From positions 1 through 23,359 of the IMG/VR virus record IMGVR_UViG_3300037574_000019: a stretch of DNA of 23,359 nt; one strand, given 5' to 3'. Positions 1 through 8,442 of this stretch are shown piece after piece. The notes under the pieces were generated by a model, which was not told the DNA's origin, ran no database searches, and was given only the letters and a program-made list of their open reading frames with translations. Source of the DNA: a virus. Numbering within the stretch: position 1 is the stretch's first letter; every line of letters begins with the position of its first letter. The position numbers and the translations under genes were made by a program.

Positions 1-1407
1 GCTATCAAAGTCCTTCTCAACGACCTTACGGTCTATGATTAACCTGTGGCTATTCATTACTGGCTCTAGAGTATCACAGATACGTCGTTCTTTCTGCATA
101 CTGTGCCTTATTTCTTCTACAGGACACTTGTGAATCTTACGTAGTATTGGTTTAAGGAGTTGTGAGAACATCCCATCGCCAAAGTTAGACTCTATCAGTA
201 TCGAATTGACCTCTTGTTCCTTAGCAATCATGGCTAACGTCTTAAGAGTGTCCTCAGAATACCCTCCGGTTAGTCCACCGGCATCCGTAACGAATAAGAA
301 GCCATTCAACATCTTCACAACAGCATAGGCAGTCTCATCTGCACCACGTCCTGAGGGGTCAATGGTCATGATGGAGCCAGTGTAGTCAGCCCAATCTCCG
401 CCGCCTAGCGTTATGGGTCCGTAGAATCTATCTCCGGGCAACCCGACATTCGGTAGGTCCTGAATCATATTATCAACTGAGGCTGCCCACACAGGCTTCT
501 CTGGGCCTTGTCTGGGGTTCAGTGACATGACTACTAAGTCCCCAAGTTTCAACGGATACCGGTCGGCATCTGAGAGGCTTGGGTCAAGCATGAATTGTAG
601 GGAGAAACCAGTGCGTCCATAGGATGCTGCTCGTTCCATAAGGTCTGTGTCGTCAAATCGACCGGGGTCTGTGGGCTTACCGGCTAATTCAGGGTCATCA
701 ATGAGTTCTTGTTCAGTTCTTGGGGCTAAAAAGTCCCCATAACCTACCCTTTGTTTCTTGGTAGGGTACCTAGCAGGCCAAATGCGTGTCTTGAAGCCCC
801 TCTCAGGGAGGACTGAGTATAAACTGGATTCTGTCTGAGGGGTTCCTAAGAACACAATGGAACCACCGGGCTTCAAGACAGCATCAAATTCTTTGATTAC
901 CTCGGATAACTTATCTCTCATCATCTGTGTCGCTGAGTTATTCAGAGATTCCACGTCATCTGCGACAATTAAGTCGGCACGAGAACCTGTAATCTGTGAG
1001 GTGATTCCTTTAGAGACAACGGATGGAGCATGGGAAGGAGGTGCAGGAGCAACATCAAAGGCAATCTTTGAGTTTCTTTGTGCATCTCCCGGTATCAGAT
1101 GCTGTAATATAGGCATCTCGTTGATTAACCTGAGTGTAAAGGTACTGAAGTCATCTGAGCGTTGTTTGGACGCAGAGACAACCAATATATTCAACGAGGA
1201 GTCTAATAATAGACGCCACACGACATATGCGGAAGTAATCCAAGACTTTCCAACGCCTCGGAACGCCTGCACTACCCGTCTCTTTGGACCATTCTGAATG
1301 TAATCAGCGATGTCATATTGAACGGGAGTAGGCTCAGGGAGTCCGAGGTGTTCCCAACATATGTATAGGAAGTTTCGGAAGTCTTGTAGTCTGGGGTCTA
1401 TAGGCAC
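1..1407 (-). CDS. Terminase large subunit (T7 gp19-like), 3'-truncated by window edge
   Basis: ATPase-nuclease that pumps phage DNA into the procapsid and cuts the concatemer. I translated the minus strand from position 1407 and the frame stays open for 469 codons to base 1, so the C-terminus lies outside. Residues 49-56 read FRGVGKSW, the T7-type Walker A. Residues 146-153 read LIVADDVE, Walker B plus the catalytic Glu. FLGTP at 187-190 fits the coupling motif. The nuclease domain starts with TIDPSGRGADET around 348-359 (metal-binding Asp350) followed by LIESNFGDG at 404-412. T7 gp19 is 586 residues, so roughly 115 residues are missing here. The start is a GTG directly after the TAA of the small terminase, with GGAG eight bases upstream; the next in-frame Met falls after Walker A, so it cannot be the start. 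Function is near certain, the GTG start likely. Confidence 0.95.
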   Translation of the reverse strand, partial: MPIDPRLQDFRNFLYICWEHLGLPEPTPVQYDIADYIQNGPKRRVVQAFRGVGKSWITSAYVVWRLLLDSSLNILVVSASKQRSDDFSTFTLRLINEMPILQHLIPGDAQRNSKIAFDVAPAPPSHAPSVVSKGITSQITGSRADLIVADDVESLNNSATQMMRDKLSEVIKEFDAVLKPGGSIVFLGTPQTESSLYSVLPERGFKTRIWPARYPTKKQRVGYGDFLAPRTEQELIDDPELAGKPTDPGRFDDTDLMERAASYGRTGFSLQFMLDPSLSDADRYPLKLGDLVVMSLNPRQGPEKPVWAASVDNMIQDLPNVGLPGDRFYGPITLGGGDWADYTGSIMTIDPSGRGADETAYAVVKMLNGFLFVTDAGGLTGGYSEDTLKTLAMIAKEQEVNSILIESNFGDGMFSQLLKPILRKIHKCPVEEIRHSMQKERRICDTLEPVMNSHRLIIDRKVVEKDFDS

Positions 1408-1623
1408 TTAAGCGGCTCCGGCATCCACATTAAAGGGTAGAGACTTCGCTAGGTCGTGCATAGGTTCACTCTGGTCTAACGTGCCATCTATACCATTATC
1501 TTTGAGGAAGCCCCTAGCAACATTTAGTTCAGCAGCGGTTGCTTCACCACTCTGAATCTTTCCTAAGAGTTCTTCGGCTACTGCATTATGCAGATTAGCC
1601 ATCATTTCTTTACTTGCTTTCAT
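1408..1623 (-). CDS. Terminase small subunit (T7 gp18-like)
   Basis: DNA-recognition subunit of the packaging terminase, 71 residues, compared with 89 in T7. The chosen start is the ATG at 1623 (MKASKEMMANLHN), which overlaps the upstream stop as ATGA and has AGGA eight bases before it. A longer in-frame reading back to 1695 would run through the upstream gene and has no support. The N-terminal half is a helical segment (AVAEELLGKI, then TAAELNVARGFLKDNGI), the helix-turn-helix-like pattern common in small terminases of marine T7-like phages; the C-terminal tail is acidic and disordered-looking. The assignment rests mainly on size and on its position directly before the large subunit; the sequence itself is only weakly diagnostic. 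Confidence 0.82.
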   Translation of the reverse strand: MKASKEMMANLHNAVAEELLGKIQSGEATAAELNVARGFLKDNGIDGTLDQSEPMHDLAKSLPFNVDAGAA

Positions 1624-1844
1624 ATTTTGTTTCCTATAATTGTTACAACTATGGATGCTATCCCGCCTATGATGGCAGCAGCCCCAAAGAGCCATGCTTT
1701 AGATTGCTCCAGTTGTCGTATTCGTCGTTCTTGGTGTGCTAGTTCCTTATCGTGCCTGCTCTGTCGGCTAATAAGTGCGTCTACTTTTCCCTCTAGTCTT
1801 CCAAGTGCCAAGAGTATTTCCTTGTCTATTTTTAGTTCATCCAT
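1620..1844 (-). CDS. Small coiled-coil membrane protein in the holin slot (XhlA-like)
   Basis: A 74-residue protein. Residues about 5-48 are highly charged heptad-like sequence (LGRLEGKVDALI, then RRIRQLEQ), predicting a coiled coil. Residues 50-71 (WLFGAAAIIGGIASIVVTII) are one transmembrane helix, ending with a short GNKI tail. This layout is that of XhlA/haemolysin-type lysis accessory proteins. The gene sits between fibre and small terminase, exactly where T7 encodes its holin gp17.5, so a role in membrane permeabilisation at lysis is a reasonable inference, not a demonstrated one. The start is the ATG at 1844, one base after the upstream TAA, with GGGA seven bases ahead; the longer reading from 1883 overlaps the upstream gene and is less likely. 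The stop overlaps the next ATG as ATGA. Confidence 0.7.
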   Translation of the reverse strand: MDELKIDKEILLALGRLEGKVDALISRQSRHDKELAHQERRIRQLEQSKAWLFGAAAIIGGIASIVVTIIGNKI

Positions 1845-1845
1845 A

Positions 1846-2163
1846 TTAGGTTCCCAACGCACTGAAGTCGATAAAGGCACCAACTCTAGTCACACCACCC
1901 GCTGTTATTTTAATCATGATGTCGCCATCACTTCCACCCCCAGTTCCATCGCTCATCCACATAACCGCTTCGCCTTCTGGAGGGTCTTCCGGGGCTGCGG
2001 CCCTCTCGCCAAGTCTCAAAGGAGACATGGGAGGAATGTATGCCTCTGGTACTTCTCCGGAACTATTAAGTTGCATCACTTTTCCCTCATCACCCGCAAC
2101 ACTTACTGTGGTTGTTTTAGATGCAAGAGAAGCAAGCATATCTGTAATTATTTTAGTTGTCAT
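1846..2163 (-). CDS. Fibre-associated small structural protein, function unknown
   Basis: A 105-residue protein directly downstream of the tail fibre. The N-terminal part is helical (IITDMLASLAS), followed by SVAGDEGKVMQLNSSGEVPEAYIP, a phrase typical of phage fibre or neck-appendage proteins. The C-terminal half has VMWMSDGTGGGSDGDIMIKI and ends VGAFIDFSALGT, a Gly/Asp-rich beta-type segment that I associate with small proteins next to fibres in marine phages. No enzyme motif is visible. AAGGA stands eight bases before the ATG. It could be a fibre-tip adhesin, a fibre chaperone or a minor tail decoration; the sequence does not decide between them. It is separated from the fibre stop by 13 bases and from the next start by one base, so it is part of the late operon. 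Confidence 0.75.
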   Translation of the reverse strand: MTTKIITDMLASLASKTTTVSVAGDEGKVMQLNSSGEVPEAYIPPMSPLRLGERAAAPEDPPEGEAVMWMSDGTGGGSDGDIMIKITAGGVTRVGAFIDFSALGT

Positions 2164-2176
2164 ATATTATTTCCTT

Positions 2177-4183
2177 TTAAGCATAAACTGCAAAGTTATA
2201 CATTACATACAGTGTGTCGGTTGTAGAACCAGTGCCTTCACCATCCCAACCAATCTTTACGGTATACCCGTCAGCGGATTGGATATCATATTGTGCCGAG
2301 GCTTCGCTGTATCCGGTGAGGGCAGCAACGTACCGTGTTGACGAATCTTCTTGCATTATCAACCGCATATTAAACTGACCAATATAATCTGTGATGCCAT
2401 GTGTGGTTGAGAGGCTGTGGGTGAAAGCAGCAGTGTAAGAAACGCTACTAGATGCCATAGTTATAGAGATGCCTAAATTTCGGGCTATGCCTGTTGTTAC
2501 AAACTTCCCATCACGCCGTAGGTATCCATGTCCTGCCATCATCCCTTTACAAAGGACGCTTGATGACCCCCCACCCCCTGTAGCCGAATCTACATATCCT
2601 TTAGTTGCCGCATCAAACTCGAATTCTGGGTACTTCAACTCAGCGATTGCAAAGTTATTCATGTCGAGTTTGCATCCACCACTGCTCCCTTCATTCAACT
2701 GCACACTCGCACTGAGACACTTAATCTGTGGTCCAGTTTCTGATGCCGTCTTATATTCCATAGATGGGCCTAGTGAGTCTATAGTTATCTTACCAAAGTT
2801 GGTTTGATAATCGTCGGTGCCTGCTGTAATACCAAGAGTGGGGTCAATGATTACAGTGCCAGTACCCTTTAGGTTAGTACCTGTAATGTTTCCGGTTGCG
2901 TTAATATCACCTGTAGCACTAATGTCTCCGATTCCTGTCGGACTTGCACCTGTACCAACACCAAGGTTGCCATCAATAACGCCATCACCTGTGACATCTA
3001 TGCCACCCCCTGTACTAGAGATTTCTCCAGTAGTTTGAAGTGTTCCATCTACTGTGGTGTCTCCTGATATAGTGGCGGCTCCAGAAGCCAGTGTGCCATC
3101 AATAGCAGCGTTTCCTGTGCCTGTAATGTTCGCACCTAATATATTAGCACCAGAGATATCTCCAGTACCTGTAATCGAAGTGACTCCAGTGATTGCTCCA
3201 GTACCCGCAATAGCACCAACAGTCAAGTCCTTGAATGTAGCATCGCCATCGGCTTCTACTTTACCCAACATAGTTCCTGTTTCTGTTTGCCACTGTTGGA
3301 GGTCTGCGGTAGTTCCTGAAGAATACCTCTTTATCTGAAGAGCAATAGTATCATCATCTAAATTCGTGAATGGTTGCTCAATAACATTACGGGCAACGCC
3401 AAAGTTTCTAACGAAGAATTCATCCTCGTCTGCAATCGAAGTTGCTCCACCAGTAATTCTTAGTTTGTAAGATGCACCCTCTGTATAAACCGTGTAGGTA
3501 GCGGGGTCTTGAATAACACCACCGAGTTCTACTAGATACATATTATCTACTTGAGAAGCGGGGATGGGTGTGGTAAAGGTGAAGACTCTATCATCACCCA
3601 CGACTGTTCCATCGTCACCATTGAATGGCCAATATTGTGGGTCTGTACCCCCAAAAGCAGTGCCGTGTAGTTGAATGTTAGAGATATATCCTCTAGTAAC
3701 TGCCTCATCATCATTTCCGGGAGACGGAAGATTCTTGATAGTCTTCCCTCCGGCATCATACTTATTATCCGTATCAATAGGAAGTGAGCCTACTCCAGAG
3801 TCCGTTTGTTCTTGGAGTCTAAAGAGTAACTGCTGATTCTGTGCGTTCAAGTCGGATGACTTAAGAACTGAACCATCTGTGAATGTCCTCTGTAACTCGT
3901 CGATAGGGGTTGTTCTTGTGATTCTTACAAATGTGCCGCCTGTTGTGAGAAGTAGGTCAGTAACAGCGGTGCTTGTAATTGTAACTGTAGATGAGCCGGA
4001 ATCTCCGGTTACTGTGAAATCACTTGTGTCTAATGTAGTAGCCACATCCGCTATCGTTGTTATTACTTCTACATGGGTGGTTGAGAGAAACTGAAGAGTG
4101 ACACTCTCAAATAACCCATCCGCTTGGTCTGTGGTCAGGTTTTCTTCCAGACCATAATCAATGTAACTAAGTGCTTCTGGCAT
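2177..4183 (-). CDS. Tail fibre protein with T7-type N-terminal anchor (gp17-like)
   Basis: Receptor-binding fibre, 668 residues (T7 gp17 is 553). Residues 1 to about 130 are the T7 tail-fibre N-terminal domain that docks on the tail tube: SYIDYGLEENLTTDQ, then PFAM-like core ITRTTPIDELQRTFTDGSVL and SSDLNAQNQQLLF. At about 140-168 comes KTIKNLPSPGNDDEAVTRGYI, a fibre shaft linker. Residues 315-448 are an array of imperfect Gly/Thr/Asn/Ile-rich repeats (GTGDISGANI, TGDINATGNITGTN). A second linker-like motif ends DAATKGYVDS at about 533, followed by a Gly/Ser hinge. The last 125 or so residues are a distinct head, rich in aromatic and beta-type sequence, which is the likely receptor-binding part. 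AAGGA lies nine bases before the ATG. I see no chaperone/autocleavage motif. Confidence 0.92.
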   Translation of the reverse strand: MPEALSYIDYGLEENLTTDQADGLFESVTLQFLSTTHVEVITTIADVATTLDTSDFTVTGDSGSSTVTITSTAVTDLLLTTGGTFVRITRTTPIDELQRTFTDGSVLKSSDLNAQNQQLLFRLQEQTDSGVGSLPIDTDNKYDAGGKTIKNLPSPGNDDEAVTRGYISNIQLHGTAFGGTDPQYWPFNGDDGTVVGDDRVFTFTTPIPASQVDNMYLVELGGVIQDPATYTVYTEGASYKLRITGGATSIADEDEFFVRNFGVARNVIEQPFTNLDDDTIALQIKRYSSGTTADLQQWQTETGTMLGKVEADGDATFKDLTVGAIAGTGAITGVTSITGTGDISGANILGANITGTGNAAIDGTLASGAATISGDTTVDGTLQTTGEISSTGGGIDVTGDGVIDGNLGVGTGASPTGIGDISATGDINATGNITGTNLKGTGTVIIDPTLGITAGTDDYQTNFGKITIDSLGPSMEYKTASETGPQIKCLSASVQLNEGSSGGCKLDMNNFAIAELKYPEFEFDAATKGYVDSATGGGGSSSVLCKGMMAGHGYLRRDGKFVTTGIARNLGISITMASSSVSYTAAFTHSLSTTHGITDYIGQFNMRLIMQEDSSTRYVAALTGYSEASAQYDIQSADGYTVKIGWDGEGTGSTTDTLYVMYNFAVYA
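2840..3241 (-). repeat. Imperfect Gly/Thr-rich repeat array inside the tail fibre gene
   Basis: This stretch encodes fibre residues about 315-448, where short units such as ITGTGDISG, ITGTGNAAIDGT and ISATGDINATGNITGT recur with spacing of roughly 10-16 residues. At DNA level similar words recur, for example gtacctgtaat near 2877 and 3166 on the plus strand and cctgtaatgtt near 2879 and 3119. It probably forms a repetitive beta-helical or triple-stranded shaft. Such arrays can change length by recombination. Confidence 0.7.
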
Positions 4184-4185
4184 GG

Positions 4186-7100
4186 TTAATTATCCTTTTT
4201 CTGTATGTTAAGATTACTTATTATTTGGTTTGTTGCGGTATCCATTCCGGGGATTTTAGTCATCCATAGAAGACTAGCCGCATTCCTTAAATCAGATTGA
4301 GATAACTTATCTCCTCTAAATAAGGCCCCCGTTCCTTCTCGTAATGTAGGCCATGCTCTTCCATATAGTATACTATAAGGTACAGAGCCTCTAAGTGGGT
4401 CAATTCCAAGACCTGTGGTTCTCATGCTAGGGTCAAATACTGGCTCTCCTCCTAGCAGAAATGAACCGGAATCAATAATCATTGGGAATATAGAAGAATA
4501 GGAACCCTTCATTATCCCCGCTTTTATCAATTTGTTATCTTTAAATCTTTCTCGTAAATATTTCTTCCTCTCTTTATCACTCATTCCTAATGCCCGATAA
4601 TGGCTCTGTATTTGGTAAGCAAGGAGACCTAATCCCGCAGAACCTACCATATTCACAACCTCTTTTGCATCACCACGAGCAATCCCTGAAGCCAGTTGTT
4701 TTGATTTTGATGCCATCATAAATACTCTATATTGTCCTAGAAGTTTTCCAACCTGTGTGTTCATCCAAGCAGGGGTTTCTCCATAGGATTGCCTTTGGAC
4801 CATACTATCAGTATGTCTACGCAAGGCTAAAGCAAATTGGTCAAAAGCAAACTTATCAGTTACCTTCTCTAAATCTACGTTTTTGACAGTATATCTTCCA
4901 AACATTCCAGACTCTAGAGTAACGATACTCGGGTCGCTAAGTGTCTTATTGAGCCTTTCTAGCATTTCTTCGTCCATGCCTATTTCTTTGAATCGAACAC
5001 GGGAGTTATTCCAGAAACCTCTATTTAATACCGGCTTTCCTCCTTTAACACTATATGCCTGATTAACGAAGTGTTGGAAGGATGACCTTACAGCCCACCT
5101 TCTTAAGAATGTGTCCATAGGCATAATACCTAGAGGATTAAGCATGGCAGTCTGTCGCCCATAATCTAACCACCTATTGAAACCTTGTTTAGCAATATCA
5201 TCATCAAATCCAAGTTCATCTAAACGACGCATAAAGTGGTCGCCACGTCTGTAATCACCCGCAATCCCTGTAAAAGTTTCTAAAGTGGCTGATAGGTCAT
5301 CTTTAGAAAGTCCTTGAAGACCTAGTCCTTTTCGACCCTTAACAAGGTCTCTAATACCTAAGGTAAATATGTGACCTACTTCTTTTATACCCGGAAATTG
5401 CTGAAGAGAAGCCTTAAAACCAGACCTCATCATGATAGAAGCAATCTCTGGAATCTGAGCAAAACCGAGAGTCATTCCAATAGTGGCTTGCCCAAATGAG
5501 TTGGCTCCCATAATCCACTTCATAAGTCGGGGGTTCGCATAGATAGGAAGTCCCACAAGAGTATTATACACATGACTCACCACTTCGACTGCAAACTGTG
5601 AATCATCTCCTGCTTTTATTGATTGTTTTTCCACCTCTTCTACCACGTCTGATATAGTCATGGTCTCTCCCTTTTTCCCAAACAATGCCTTGAATCCTTT
5701 CTTAGTCTCCACACCGCCTATGACTCGCTGTGCATATCTTGTTGTATTAGAGAGTATATTATTATCAAAGAACTCGTCAATATGAACATCTCTTCCCCCA
5801 ATTCGCCCAGTAAAGGTTTCATCTAAATCAATACGTCGTCTACCGTAAGATATGTGGGGCTGATTATCGAGGTGTGGTATAAGTATATGCATGAACTCAT
5901 CTACTTGGTCTTCAGGTATTCCGTCTTTTATTAGTTTTGGTTTAAGTTTATTGAGCATGAATTGAGTTCCACGCCAATCCCTTGCTCCACTTGGGTTTGT
6001 TCCATATTCAACAATACGTTTAGCAATAGATTTTGCGTTTTTTTCTGATAATTTAGATGCTATAGATGCCTTGTGACTTCTTATTGCTTTTGCAAAGAAA
6101 TCTACCACTTGCTCTTCGCCAAGTTCTTCTACAAGTTTGGTGAACATCCGAGTATTATAGGCTCTGTGGAAGTAAGAAGAAGACTCTGGGATAGCCTCCA
6201 TAAACACTCCCCCCTCTTTACCATACTTTAACAACTCACTGTTGAATTTTCTTATTCCAGAAACCGCAATATTCAGAGGATTCAGACCCCCCGCCACTCT
6301 TGGTGGTATTTCGGCACCAGAACGAACGGCTCTAACAATATCTTTATTGGATAATTTAATTCCCTGTTGTCTTGCTAACTCGATTGCTTTCTTCATCTCT
6401 ATATTCAATCTAGAAAGAACCCTATCAACATTAGTTTTCACTGCAGTCGATATGTTCTGACCTCCGCCTCTAGAAGTTTCAAGCATGATGTCAGCAAATC
6501 GACGGGTTAGTTCACTTTTGTGCCTTAACAAACGATATGTTACGGGTGTGAAGAATTTATATAGTCCCCTCAATCCCGGAACATCTCCGGGGAATATATC
6601 AAGAAATCTAGCGAGTGTTTCTCGGAAGCCCAATGTATGATTAGTGAGTCCATAAAACAGGGAGTTTCCTTCTAGAGCCGATTCATCAATACGAATCATA
6701 TCAGCCGGACCCTCAGCGACAGGCTTTCCATTTGCATGAACAGTAACCTCTGGACCTTCCATAGGATGTGGTCGTGGGTCGTCGATGGTTCTAGGAAACT
6801 CTCCTCCCTCATCATCAATCTTAAATCTATGTGGAGTACGGTATTCAAATAGTCCCTGACCGGGTTCTAATTCTACTTCCTTACCGCCTACTATCCTCGT
6901 CTTTAAACCTTTTTGGCCTGCCCGAATATCCATATTCCTAATATCAATATCTATATTCCCACCTTTCTTTGCAGAAAGTGCTTTTTCTTCTACATCTTTA
7001 ACAAACTGCTTCGCAAGACGCTCAACACGCCCCTCTATCGTCATCCTACTGCCTTTGTTAAACCAAGCAATAAGAGCCTTCTTTTTCTCAGCATCTCTAG

Positions 7101-8436
7101 TTTTCGCAATAACCCAAAGAACAGACTCTGTTCGACTTTTGAATTTAATCTTCACACCCTTGATGGTAAGACTACTAACAATCCGAAATCCTTTGGGGAG
7201 GTCTGGAATATCTCCTCTGGAGATGGAGCCGGTTCTTACCGTTTTCGCTACCTTTTTATGGACGGCGGCGGTGAGGTGTTTTCCACCACGTTTTATTGCT
7301 CTTTCAGAGACTCCCAGTTTCCTTGCATACTCAGCCCGTGCCGCTGCATTTTTTAAGGCTGCCCACTCCTTGGCTACCTGTACTTGAGCGTGTCGAACAC
7401 TGGGTTGTGTTTCTTGTAGATGATTAAATAAATCGTTTCGGACTTGCTTGGCAGACTTGGGGACTTTCCTCTTAACCTGTACCATTCCAGCCTTATTTTT
7501 ACGCCCTGTACCAACGATTGCTTGCGTTGTTTCTAGTCCGGCTGCTCTTGCTTGAGCGAATAGTTCTTTTATGCTTAATCCATCGACATAAGCCATTTGT
7601 TCGTCATAAGGAACAACCCTTAGTGTTTGTTGGGGAGGCTCAAGAGCATCCGCTACACCTGACTTACCGGCGGCTCTAGCAGCATCTGCGGCTTCTTTGG
7701 ATGTTGCGGTTTTACTCATGCCTCGTAATTCTGGTAAGAAAAAGGATGGCTTTAATGCTCCCAACGTACCCCCAATACTGATAGCAGCACCCATCGCAAT
7801 GATAGCATCTCTAGGTCGGAGGGTGTTATCTAAATTATATCTGGCGATTTCAAGAGGCACATCGACTCCCGCTGCTAATGATAATGCTCTGAATACTCCC
7901 TTGATTCTGTGTGCTTTTGTTATAGCACTTCCTGCCGCCATTGCCGGACCTCCAGTTCCCCCAGTGAGTGCCATTGCTAACCCTGTAAGTAGAACCGCTT
8001 CGCCACCCGCAGCAAGAATCATAAGACCCAATCCTTCCGCCATTCCCCAACCACCTCCAGAAAACAGTTCTGCTCTTCTTTTATTCGTCATACGAAGTTC
8101 ATCAGTTTCATATAGAAATTCTGAAAATGAGCGGGAGTCTTTTATGACTCTATTAACCATGCCTCTATCTAGGTCTCCTGCATATTTCATAATATCTTCT
8201 TCAGTTATCTCATATCCTGTATCTGCGAAGTTGGGAGCCGTGGCTGCTCTTATTAGTTCCCCTGTAACTGTTTCTCCTACAAAGGCGTTGCTGAATTTTT
8301 GGAAAAATCCCGGGTCCATATCAGGAGAGAGCCTATACATTCGGTTTAATTCTCTAGACGTTCGGTCTCTAGGTGTTTGGGGATTCCAAATTTCCGCTAA
8401 ATTATAGGATTCGGTTATTTCGTTTGGTTGTGCCAT
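4186..8436 (-). CDS. Large internal virion / DNA ejection protein (T7 gp16-like)
   Basis: At 1416 residues this is the longest gene and sits directly before the fibre, as gp16 does in T7 (1318 residues). Such proteins leave the virion first and form the conduit through the cell envelope. Residues 131-168 (GMAEGLGLMILAAGGEA and on), 180-192 and 210-228 are hydrophobic Gly/Ala-rich segments that could insert in a membrane. The middle is basic and helical. Around residues 860-880 is GRRRIDLDETF, followed by HIDEFFDNNILSNTTRYAQR, a block I recognise from the conserved core of gp16-like ejection proteins. The T7 protein starts with a soluble lytic transglycosylase domain; I find no such ESxGNP/GLMQ-type motifs here, at either end. 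The start at 8436 is six bases after the upstream stop, with a weak ribosome site. Confidence 0.85.
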   Translation of the reverse strand: MAQPNEITESYNLAEIWNPQTPRDRTSRELNRMYRLSPDMDPGFFQKFSNAFVGETVTGELIRAATAPNFADTGYEITEEDIMKYAGDLDRGMVNRVIKDSRSFSEFLYETDELRMTNKRRAELFSGGGWGMAEGLGLMILAAGGEAVLLTGLAMALTGGTGGPAMAAGSAITKAHRIKGVFRALSLAAGVDVPLEIARYNLDNTLRPRDAIIAMGAAISIGGTLGALKPSFFLPELRGMSKTATSKEAADAARAAGKSGVADALEPPQQTLRVVPYDEQMAYVDGLSIKELFAQARAAGLETTQAIVGTGRKNKAGMVQVKRKVPKSAKQVRNDLFNHLQETQPSVRHAQVQVAKEWAALKNAAARAEYARKLGVSERAIKRGGKHLTAAVHKKVAKTVRTGSISRGDIPDLPKGFRIVSSLTIKGVKIKFKSRTESVLWVIAKTRDAEKKKALIAWFNKGSRMTIEGRVERLAKQFVKDVEEKALSAKKGGNIDIDIRNMDIRAGQKGLKTRIVGGKEVELEPGQGLFEYRTPHRFKIDDEGGEFPRTIDDPRPHPMEGPEVTVHANGKPVAEGPADMIRIDESALEGNSLFYGLTNHTLGFRETLARFLDIFPGDVPGLRGLYKFFTPVTYRLLRHKSELTRRFADIMLETSRGGGQNISTAVKTNVDRVLSRLNIEMKKAIELARQQGIKLSNKDIVRAVRSGAEIPPRVAGGLNPLNIAVSGIRKFNSELLKYGKEGGVFMEAIPESSSYFHRAYNTRMFTKLVEELGEEQVVDFFAKAIRSHKASIASKLSEKNAKSIAKRIVEYGTNPSGARDWRGTQFMLNKLKPKLIKDGIPEDQVDEFMHILIPHLDNQPHISYGRRRIDLDETFTGRIGGRDVHIDEFFDNNILSNTTRYAQRVIGGVETKKGFKALFGKKGETMTISDVVEEVEKQSIKAGDDSQFAVEVVSHVYNTLVGLPIYANPRLMKWIMGANSFGQATIGMTLGFAQIPEIASIMMRSGFKASLQQFPGIKEVGHIFTLGIRDLVKGRKGLGLQGLSKDDLSATLETFTGIAGDYRRGDHFMRRLDELGFDDDIAKQGFNRWLDYGRQTAMLNPLGIMPMDTFLRRWAVRSSFQHFVNQAYSVKGGKPVLNRGFWNNSRVRFKEIGMDEEMLERLNKTLSDPSIVTLESGMFGRYTVKNVDLEKVTDKFAFDQFALALRRHTDSMVQRQSYGETPAWMNTQVGKLLGQYRVFMMASKSKQLASGIARGDAKEVVNMVGSAGLGLLAYQIQSHYRALGMSDKERKKYLRERFKDNKLIKAGIMKGSYSSIFPMIIDSGSFLLGGEPVFDPSMRTTGLGIDPLRGSVPYSILYGRAWPTLREGTGALFRGDKLSQSDLRNAASLLWMTKIPGMDTATNQIISNLNIQKKDN

Positions 8437-8442
8437 AGTTGT

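Noticed and set aside
857-1297. 146-codon open frame on the plus strand
   Set aside because: Antisense to the Walker A and Walker B part of the large terminase; no ribosome site or family features.
1588-2226. 212-codon open frame on the plus strand
   Set aside because: It crosses the antisense of four minus-strand genes (small terminase, holin-like, fibre companion and fibre end) that have good starts and coupling. Its sequence is Ser/His/Cys-rich like a shadow frame.
7697-8407. 236-codon open frame on the plus strand
   Set aside because: It lies wholly antisense to the hydrophobic N-terminal part of the gp16-like gene, has no ribosome site and biased, low-complexity composition. All supported genes are on the minus strand.
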